Below are positions 32,355 through 38,247 of a stretch of 38,247 nucleotides of DNA, piece by piece. Each line of letters begins with the position of its first letter. Within the stretch, counting starts at the first letter, position 1. The stretch is from Marinilabiliaceae bacterium (GTDB taxonomy: Bacteria > Bacteroidota > Bacteroidia > Bacteroidales > Marinilabiliaceae): NCBI GenBank assembly GCA_021443545.1, contig JABUTU010000102.1, positions 1 to 38,247 on the forward strand. Reading direction: 5' to 3'. The notes beneath the pieces were generated by a model. That model was given only the letters and a program-made list of their open reading frames with translations. It did no database searches and had not been told where the DNA came from. A program made the translations under genes and the position numbers.

Positions 32355-32705
32355 ATGGCTTTTTCTAAAATAGATAGAAGAAACAAGATTAAAGCACGTA
32401 TCCGGTCTAAAGTTTCCGGTACTGCTGATTGCCCACGTATGACAGTTTTCCGTAGCTGTAAGTATATCTACGTACAGCTCGTTAACGACCTTGAGGGCAA
32501 GACACTTGCCTCTGCAAAGTCAACAGATTTGAAGGACTTTACAGGTGACAAAACAGCTGCAGCAGCAGAGGTTGGTAAGCAAATCGCAGCAGCAGCTAAA
32601 GCTGCAGGCATTGAGTCTGTTGTTTTCGACAGAAATGGTTATTTGTATCATGGCCGAGTTAAGTCTCTCGCAGATGCAGCTCGCGAAGCAGGCCTTAAAT
32701 TCTAA
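32355..32705 (+). CDS. rplR: 50S ribosomal protein L18
   Basis: This 116-residue L18 binds 5S rRNA with L5. [42 protein letters not shown]-like sequence and [26 protein letters not shown] identify it. Five bases precede rpsE. Confidence 0.96.
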   Translation: MAFSKIDRRNKIKARIRSKVSGTADCPRMTVFRSCKYIYVQLVNDLEGKTLASAKSTDLKDFTGDKTAAAAEVGKQIAAAAKAAGIESVVFDRNGYLYHGRVKSLADAAREAGLKF

Positions 32706-32710
32706 TTACA

Positions 32711-33229
32711 ATGGCAGGAGATATAAAAAGAGTAAGAACAACTAACGACCTGGAGCTTCAGGATCGTTTGGTAGCAATCAACCGCGTTACAAAAGTAACC
32801 AAAGGTGGTCGCGCATTTAGCTTTGCTGCTATTGTAGTTGTAGGTGATGGCAAAGGTGTTGTAGGATGGGGTCTTGGTAAGGCTTCTGAGGTTACTGCAG
32901 CTATTGCCAAGGGAGTTGAGTCTGCTAAGAAGAATCTTATTAAGGTTCCTCTTATCAATGGAACACTTCCTCACGAGCAACTCGCTTCTTTCGGAGGTGC
33001 AAAGGTATTCATGAAACCTGCCTCTAAGGGTACTGGTCTGACATGTGGCGGTGCCATGCGTGCAGTACTTGAGTCTGTAGGTGTTCAGGATGTCCTTGCA
33101 AAGTCTAAGGGTTCATCTAACCCTCACAACCTTGTAAAGGCAACAATTGCAGCTCTCGGTGAGATGCGAGATGCCTATACAGTTGCACAGCAGCGTGGTG
33201 TTTCACTTGATAAGGTGTTCAATGGTTAA
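32711..33229 (+). CDS. rpsE: 30S ribosomal protein S5
   Basis: This 172-residue S5 shapes the mRNA entry site and affects decoding fidelity. [40 protein letters not shown] and [20 protein letters not shown] are conserved. Full length. Confidence 0.97.
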   Translation: MAGDIKRVRTTNDLELQDRLVAINRVTKVTKGGRAFSFAAIVVVGDGKGVVGWGLGKASEVTAAIAKGVESAKKNLIKVPLINGTLPHEQLASFGGAKVFMKPASKGTGLTCGGAMRAVLESVGVQDVLAKSKGSSNPHNLVKATIAALGEMRDAYTVAQQRGVSLDKVFNG

Positions 33230-33247
33230 TTTTTAATATCTAAATCA

Positions 33248-33424
33248 ATGGCAAAAATCAAAATCAAGCAGGTTAAGAGTGCTATAGGTGCTACAGCCGC
33301 ACAGCGTAAGGTTCTTGTTGCTTTAGGTATTAAGAAGATGCAGCAAGTTGTTGAGAAGGAGGAGAACCCTGCAATTCTCGGTATGATTGCTAAGGTTCAG
33401 CACCTTGTATCAGTTGAAAAGTAG
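33248..33424 (+). CDS. rpmD: 50S ribosomal protein L30
   Basis: This 58-residue protein reads MAKIKIKQVKSAIGATAAQR and later KKMQQVVEKEENPAILGMI, the L30 pattern with the standard KSAIG and LGI motifs. It occupies the usual slot between rpsE and rplO, 18 bases after rpsE. Its small size makes it easy to miss. Confidence 0.95.
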   Translation: MAKIKIKQVKSAIGATAAQRKVLVALGIKKMQQVVEKEENPAILGMIAKVQHLVSVEK

Positions 33425-33450
33425 TCTCGAACATAATCTTTTAGTCAAAA

Positions 33451-33897
33451 ATGAATTTGAATAATTTACAGCCGGCTAAAGGTTCTACACACCATGAGAA
33501 GCGTATCGGTCGTGGTGCCGGTTCGGGTCATGGTGGTACAAGTACCCGCGGTCAAAAGGGCGCTAAGTCGCGTTCTGGCTATCATAAGAAGTTCGGTTTT
33601 GAGGGTGGTCAGATGCCTATTCAGCGCCGTCTTCCAAAGTTCGGTTTCAAGAACATCAACCATAAGGAGTACAAAGCTATCAATGTAGGTGTTCTCCAAA
33701 GTCTTTCAGAGCAGTATAATATCACTACATTCACAGCTGAAACATTCGTTCAGTTGGGTTTTGTAGGGGAGAAAGAGCTCGTTAAGATTCTCGGTGGTGG
33801 TGCGCTCACAGCTAAACTCGAGGTAAGTGCTCATGCATTCTCTCAGAGTGCTCAGGAGGCTATCGAGAAGGCTCAAGGTTCTATCGTTAAATTGTAA
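33451..33897 (+). CDS. rplO: 50S ribosomal protein L15
   Basis: This 148-residue late-assembly protein starts MNLNNLQPAKGSTHHEKRIGRG. The glycine-rich GAGSGHGGTSTRGQKGAKSRSG and GFEGGQMPIQRRLPKFGF are diagnostic. It ends five bases before secY. Confidence 0.97.
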   Translation: MNLNNLQPAKGSTHHEKRIGRGAGSGHGGTSTRGQKGAKSRSGYHKKFGFEGGQMPIQRRLPKFGFKNINHKEYKAINVGVLQSLSEQYNITTFTAETFVQLGFVGEKELVKILGGGALTAKLEVSAHAFSQSAQEAIEKAQGSIVKL

Positions 33898-33902
33898 CCG
33901 AG

Positions 33903-35246
33903 ATGAGAAGACTGATCGAAACCATTCGCAATATTTGGAAGATCGATGAGTTGAAAAACAGGATCCTGGTAACACTGGGATTCCTGTTGATTTATCGACT
34001 CGGATCGTATGTGGTTTTACCAGGTGTAAATCCACAGTATCTGGAGGCTCTTGAACAACAGACCAGCGATGGTGTCTTAAGTCTTCTGGATATGTTCTCT
34101 GGTGGTGCATTCTCTAATGCTTCCATCATGGGCTTGGGTGTGATGCCTTACATCTCTGCCTCTATCGTTGTTCAACTTCTGGGTATGGTTATCCCTTATT
34201 TCCAGAGATTACAACGTGACGGAGAGAGTGGTCGTCGCAAGATTAACCAGATTACTCGTCTCTTGACAGTAGTAATCCTTATTTTCCAGGCTCCTTCTTA
34301 TTTGGCTAACCTCCACTACAAGTTGCCTGCAGAGGCTTTCGCTGTAAATGGATGGTTATTCAATCTGTCTAATACGATAATTCTTACTGCAGGTACCATG
34401 TTTGTTATGTGGCTTGGTGAACGAATCACAGACAAGGGCATCGGTAATGGTATTTCTCTCATAATCATGATTGGTATCATTGCAAGATTGCCTCACGCAC
34501 TTGTAGCAGAATTTACAGACAAGCTTTTCTCAAACGCTAATGGTGGTTTGGTGATGTTGCTTCTCGAGTTCCTGATTCTTTTCTTCGTATTCGTTGGAAC
34601 AATCATGCTCGTTCAGGGAACACGTCGAATCCCGGTGCAATATGCAAAGCGCATTGAGGGTAACAAGCAGTACGGTGGCGTTCGTCAGTATATCCCTCTA
34701 AAGGTTAATGCTGCAGGTGTTATGCCAATCATTTTCGCTCAGGCTATTATGTTCTTGCCAGTTACTTTCATCGGCTTCATCAATCAAGAGTCTGCAACAG
34801 GTTTCGCAGCTACATTCTCGGATTTTACCGGATTCTGGTATAATCTTGTATTTGCACTCCTGATTATTGTATTTACCTACTTCTACACTGCTTTGATTTT
34901 CAACCCTCAGCAGATGTCGGAAGAGATGAAACGTAATAATGGTTTCATCCCTGGTATTAAGCCTGGAAAGAAGACCGCAGAGTATATCGACTCTATCATG
35001 TCGAAGATTACTCTTCCTGGTTCTGTATGCTTGGCTATAGTAGCAATCCTTCCAGCCTTTGCAACTCTTGCAGGTGTTGAGTCTTCATTCGCTCAGTTCT
35101 ATGGCGGTACATCTCTTTTGATTCTTGTTGGCGTTGTACTTGATACTCTCCAGCAGATTGAGAGTCATTTGCTAATGCGCCATTATGACGGACTTATGAA
35201 GTCTGGCAGAATTATGGGGCGTAACGTTGGTGCTGCAATGCATTAA
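33903..35246 (+). CDS. secY: Protein translocase subunit SecY
   Basis: This 447-residue channel protein of the SecYEG translocon has about ten membrane helices. RILVTLGFLLIYRLGSYVVLPGVN, PYISASIVVQLLG, the EGNKQYGGVRQYIPLKVNAAGVMPIIFA region and C-terminal QIESHLLMRHYDGLMKSGRI are family marks. It is the last gene of the cluster. A terminator follows 25 bases later, where many Bacteroidota continue with map and infA. Confidence 0.97.
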   Translation: MRRLIETIRNIWKIDELKNRILVTLGFLLIYRLGSYVVLPGVNPQYLEALEQQTSDGVLSLLDMFSGGAFSNASIMGLGVMPYISASIVVQLLGMVIPYFQRLQRDGESGRRKINQITRLLTVVILIFQAPSYLANLHYKLPAEAFAVNGWLFNLSNTIILTAGTMFVMWLGERITDKGIGNGISLIIMIGIIARLPHALVAEFTDKLFSNANGGLVMLLLEFLILFFVFVGTIMLVQGTRRIPVQYAKRIEGNKQYGGVRQYIPLKVNAAGVMPIIFAQAIMFLPVTFIGFINQESATGFAATFSDFTGFWYNLVFALLIIVFTYFYTALIFNPQQMSEEMKRNNGFIPGIKPGKKTAEYIDSIMSKITLPGSVCLAIVAILPAFATLAGVESSFAQFYGGTSLLILVGVVLDTLQQIESHLLMRHYDGLMKSGRIMGRNVGAAMH

Positions 35247-35270
35247 GATTTCTATTGAGAAATAAAATAA

Positions 35271-35304
35271 AAGCCACTCTGAGTTTTTCAGGGTGGTTTT
35301 TTAT
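35271..35304 (+). terminator. Intrinsic terminator behind secY
   Basis: AAGCCACTCTGA at 35271-35282 pairs with TCAGGGTGGTTT at 35288-35299 (twelve pairs including two G-T), with a five-base GTTTT loop and a continuing T run. This is the clearest rho-independent terminator in the window and closes the rplC-secY operon. Confidence 0.9.
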
Positions 35305-35335
35305 TTGTATAGTCGCAATTCTTAGTTATTATTAC

Positions 35336-35343
35336 TACTTTTG
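35336..35343 (+). promoter_or_regulatory. Candidate -7 box for the DUF4831-pepD pair
   Basis: TACTTTTG matches TAnnTTTG, about 80 bases before the ATG at 35426. No matching TTTG at the right spacing upstream was found, so support is limited. Confidence 0.3.
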
Positions 35344-35425
35344 AATTTGCAAGAAGCTCTTTTGTGCAGGTTTATTATTACTTGTATGACAAGATGCGTC
35401 TCTTATTATTAATTCTATCTTATAT

Positions 35426-36556
35426 ATGTTTAGAAGAATATTAGTTTTTATCTTTTTTGTTCTTGCCTATTTCCCCTTTGAGGCCTTTGCAAAAGATGAC
35501 CAGACTATTGTGGTTACTCCTGTTTCTCAAGATGCCGATGCTGCAAATGGCGGTATTATTTATGCTTTGCCTAAGACGGTTTTTCGTGTGCGGATAGATG
35601 CACAGTTGACAATAGAGAAGGCAGGACCTTTCTATAAGTACTCCAACAAGTATCTTAATCTGACAGATGTTATAACGCAGGATTCTAAGTCGTGGAAGAT
35701 TGTCTCTGCCTCTGTAGAAGCCATATCTGTTCCAGATTTTTCTAATCGATATAAGATATCAGCTACTCCCACGGCTATATTCCCTTCTGTAATACTCAAT
35801 AGGGATGGTATTTTATGTGGCATAAATACTTCAAAATCACTAAAAGAGGTTGGGCCTCTATCAGATGTAAAGGTGACAGATTCTTATCTGTCATTCGATG
35901 ACATTCAACTTGATCAGTCTGTCTTGACTAAGACATCAACTGCAGCTATGGCGGAGCAGGCAGCACAGGCTATTTATCGACTTAGAGAGAAGCGCCTTGC
36001 TATCCTTGGTGGAGAGGAGAGTACTATCTTGTCGGACGCTGGCTCATACGACCGCGTCTTGTCAGAGTTAGACAGGATAGAGAAGGAACATGTTTCGTTG
36101 TTTATAGGGAAAAAACAAGTTTTTACCGAGACCCGCTACTTTGAAGTTGTTCCTGACCCGCAGGGTGAGATGTCTATGGTTGTTGTAAGGTTCTCTGAGA
36201 AGGAGGGTTTCGTAGACGCTATGAATCTGGCAGGCAAGCCTATTTATATGGACTGGTCGTTTAATACCGATTCTCATGTAAATCAATATCCAGAGGGTTC
36301 TAAACAACGTAAGAATGCACCAGTAATAGGATTGCGATATATTATTCCTGCGCAGGTAGACGTAAAAATATTAGATCGCAATATTCTTATTGCGGAAAAG
36401 ACTTTGTATTGTACTCAGGGAGGACAGGTAGCATCCTTGCCTGCCTCAATCCTTAGTCAGCCAAATGTGAAAATAGAATTTGACCCTATAACTGGTAGTT
36501 TGTTATCTATCAAGAGCGGTTCAAAAGAATCAAATGATAATACTAAGAAGAGATGA
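35426..36556 (+). CDS. DUF4831 family protein
   Basis: This 376-residue protein has a signal peptide (about 1-22, ending EAFA). The stretches GGIIYALPKTVFRVRIDAQ, KAGPFYKYSNKYLNLTDVI, AAQAIYRLREKRLAILGGE and GLRYIIPAQVDVKI are those I associate with the Bacteroidota family DUF4831. It is probably periplasmic or outer-membrane facing, with unknown function. It overlaps pepD by four bases (ATGA), an arrangement suggesting co-expression. Confidence 0.75.
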   Translation: MFRRILVFIFFVLAYFPFEAFAKDDQTIVVTPVSQDADAANGGIIYALPKTVFRVRIDAQLTIEKAGPFYKYSNKYLNLTDVITQDSKSWKIVSASVEAISVPDFSNRYKISATPTAIFPSVILNRDGILCGINTSKSLKEVGPLSDVKVTDSYLSFDDIQLDQSVLTKTSTAAMAEQAAQAIYRLREKRLAILGGEESTILSDAGSYDRVLSELDRIEKEHVSLFIGKKQVFTETRYFEVVPDPQGEMSMVVVRFSEKEGFVDAMNLAGKPIYMDWSFNTDSHVNQYPEGSKQRKNAPVIGLRYIIPAQVDVKILDRNILIAEKTLYCTQGGQVASLPASILSQPNVKIEFDPITGSLLSIKSGSKESNDNTKKR

Positions 36557-37986
36557 AGCCAGAGTTATTGTGGAAAAATTTTAAATCGCTATGCGATATA
36601 CCTCGTCCTTCTAAACATGAGGGGCGTGCACTTGACTTTATAGCTCAGTATGGACGTGATCTTGGGTTAGATGTGCTGAGAGATCCTATAGGAAATGTGA
36701 TAATACGTAAGCCAGCTACCCCTGGTATGGAAAACTGTCCAGGTGTTATTCTTCAAGGTCATGCTGATATGGTGCCTCAGAAAAGGCCAGAGTCGAGTCA
36801 TGATTTTTTGAAAGACCCAATAGAGATGGTAGTCGATGGTGATTGGATTAAAGCCAACAATACAACTCTTGGCGCAGATAATGGTATAGGTGTCTCAGCA
36901 GCTATGTCCATTCTTGCTGATAAGGATGTGGAGCATGGACCGCTTGAAATTCTTGTGACGACGGACGAGGAGACAGGGATGACTGGTGCTATAAACCTTC
37001 AGCCTGGTTTGTTGCATGGCTCAGTATTGCTTAATCTCGATTCAGAAAAGGAAGGCGATATCTACATAGGGTGTGCAGGTGGACAGGATATTACAGCAAC
37101 ATTTACAGTGGAATATGTTGAGACCGCATCAGAAGATATCGCTTACAAGGTGATGATTTCAGGGTTGCGTGGCGGTCATTCGGGTATGGATATAAATATA
37201 GGTGTTGCCAATGCAAATAAACTGCTTGTACGATTTCTAAAGTTTGCAGCTGCAAATTTTGAGGCGATGTTGGCAGATATTCAGGGAGGAACACTGCGCA
37301 ATGCTATTCCGAGAGATGCTTATGCTATTCTGACAATTGACTCTGAAGATGCGGATGAGTTTGTGGAAATGGTAGCTGAGTTTAATGATATGCTCAGGGA
37401 AGAGTATGACGGTGTTGAGCCAGATATGCTTCTGTCATGTGAGATTGTTAAGTCACCAGAAAAAGTTTTCTCAGAGATGTCTACTGATGATGTCATAAAT
37501 GCTTTGCAAGGATGCCCTGATGGCGTTGTGCGTATGAGTCCATCAATCAAGGGCTTGGTGCAGACATCTTCAAATCTGGCTTCCGTATCAACAAAGGACG
37601 ACAAGGTTGTGGTGAATTTCTTAATTCGCAGTGCCAGTGAAAGCGAGAAGGAGAATCTTTCGTCTACGATTGAGAGTGTTATGCGCCTTGCGGGGGCTAC
37701 TGTTGAGATTGATAATGGTTATCCGGGATGGCTTCCAAACCCTCAGTCGCCTATTCTGCGTATTGTTGCTGATACATATCGCAATCTTTACAACCAAGAA
37801 CCCTCTATTATGGCAATTCATGCTGGGCTCGAGTGCGGCATTATGGCGGGCATTTACCCAAAGTGGGATATGGTATCGTTCGGCCCTACAATCGAACATC
37901 CTCACTCGCCAGACGAGCGTGTGAATGTCCCCTCTGTTGAGAGGTTTTATGAATTACTCAAAGAGGTGCTGAAACGTGTGAAGTAA
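36553..37986 (+). CDS. pepD: Aminoacyl-histidine dipeptidase (cytosol nonspecific dipeptidase, M20C)
   Basis: This 477-residue zinc peptidase hydrolyses dipeptides including Xaa-His. The metal-binding and catalytic motifs QGHADMVPQ, LGADNGIG, TTDEETGMTGA, LLNLDSE and the C-terminal FGPTIEHPHSPDERV are all present, and GLRGGHSGMDI marks the lid domain. Length is normal. No signal peptide is seen, so it is cytoplasmic. It follows the DUF4831 gene in the same transcript. Confidence 0.95.
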   Translation: MKPELLWKNFKSLCDIPRPSKHEGRALDFIAQYGRDLGLDVLRDPIGNVIIRKPATPGMENCPGVILQGHADMVPQKRPESSHDFLKDPIEMVVDGDWIKANNTTLGADNGIGVSAAMSILADKDVEHGPLEILVTTDEETGMTGAINLQPGLLHGSVLLNLDSEKEGDIYIGCAGGQDITATFTVEYVETASEDIAYKVMISGLRGGHSGMDINIGVANANKLLVRFLKFAAANFEAMLADIQGGTLRNAIPRDAYAILTIDSEDADEFVEMVAEFNDMLREEYDGVEPDMLLSCEIVKSPEKVFSEMSTDDVINALQGCPDGVVRMSPSIKGLVQTSSNLASVSTKDDKVVVNFLIRSASESEKENLSSTIESVMRLAGATVEIDNGYPGWLPNPQSPILRIVADTYRNLYNQEPSIMAIHAGLECGIMAGIYPKWDMVSFGPTIEHPHSPDERVNVPSVERFYELLKEVLKRVK

Positions 37987-38002
37987 GTTTACAAAATAAC
38001 TC

Positions 38003-38025
38003 TATCTTTGCAATAATTATTGCAA
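38003..38025 (+). promoter_or_regulatory. Promoter box fused to a perfect 18-bp palindrome
   Basis: TATCTTTG at 38003-38010 matches TAnnTTTG, and its last three bases begin the perfect palindrome TTGCAATAATTATTGCAA at 38008-38025. The ATG of the AAA-ATPase gene lies seven bases after the palindrome. A repressor bound here would cover the start of transcription. No good -33 element was seen. Confidence 0.4.
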
Positions 38026-38032
38026 TCATCTT

Positions 38033-38247
38033 ATGGTCGACCTCAAAGAGAAGTATAAGGACTTGCAGCCACTACCGTGTGGCTTTCAGGATTTTGAGAT
38101 AATCAGGTCCAACGGCTTGATCTATGTCGATAAGACAGGGTATATCCATAAACTGGCGAGTGACAAGAATGGGTTCTGCTATTTTCTTGGTCGTCCGCGT
38201 CGCTTCGGAAAATCGTTGTTTCTCTCATCGTTGGAATGCTTCTTCAA
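38033..38247 (+). CDS. AAA-ATPase-like / PD-(D/E)XK nuclease family protein (partial, N-terminal)
   Basis: The first 71 residues of a gene that runs off the right edge. LPCGFQDFEIIRSNGLIYVDKT followed by FLGRPRRFGKSLFLSSL is the entry of the AAA-ATPase-like domain (PF09820), in which RPRRFGKS is the Walker A. Full members usually carry a C-terminal PD-(D/E)XK nuclease domain (DUF1703) and occur in many near-copies in Bacteroidota genomes. Their function is not settled. The rest cannot be seen. Confidence 0.85.
   Translation, partial: MVDLKEKYKDLQPLPCGFQDFEIIRSNGLIYVDKTGYIHKLASDKNGFCYFLGRPRRFGKSLFLSSLECFF

Overview
The window reads as chromosomal DNA of a Bacteroidales-type bacterium (phylum Bacteroidota). 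The evidence is a SusD-family lipoprotein, a DUF5683 protein behind parA-parB, DUF4831, a Bacteroidota-type RecO, a triple-A ATPase/PD-(D/E)XK family gene, A-rich start regions with few Shine-Dalgarno sites, and several upstream boxes fitting the Bacteroidota -7 consensus TAnnTTTG. No rRNA, tRNA, CRISPR array, insertion sequence or phage gene was found.

Layout. (1) 1-2964: the tail of an unidentified gene, a 400-base non-coding stretch beginning with a strong hairpin, then a minus-strand operon parA-parB-DUF5683. (2) 3005-12937: birA (biotin ligase), then a tightly packed plus-strand run: a beta-propeller/Y_Y_Y sensor fused to a SpoIIE phosphatase, a NatAB-like ABC exporter, a thioredoxin-fold protein lacking its CxxC, a LolD-like ATPase, a DUF2400 protein and a tRNA m6A methyltransferase. 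(3) 13084-18871: a cell-surface group of an outer-membrane barrel-like protein, a lipoprotein built from repeated FN3-like modules, and a SusD-like lipoprotein carrying a SusE/F-like carbohydrate-binding-type extension, with no SusC next to it. (4) 19015-21804: a PaaK-type AMP-forming CoA ligase between two proteins that look like degenerate relatives of enzymes, one of 2-aminoethylphosphonate transaminase and one of a 2-oxoacid dehydrogenase E1 alpha subunit. (5) 21817-24772: recO, then a second SpoIIE phosphatase with a TPR-like sensor. (6) 24847-35304: a 21-gene ribosomal protein cluster, rplC to secY, with its own promoter-like box, a structured leader and a clear intrinsic terminator. rpsJ is absent in front and map/infA/rpsM/rpoA are absent behind. 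(7) 35426-end: a DUF4831 protein, the dipeptidase PepD, and the start of an AAA-ATPase gene preceded by a perfect 18-bp palindrome.

The most novel-looking part is the trio at 19015-21804, where a plausible active CoA ligase sits between two shortened enzyme-like proteins that have lost recognisable cofactor motifs. Next come the isolated SusD-SusE/F fusion, the ribosomal cluster cut off at both ends with competing leader hairpins, and two SpoIIE phosphatases with different sensors and no visible partner-switch genes. All functional assignments rest on motif recognition by eye; no database search was run.
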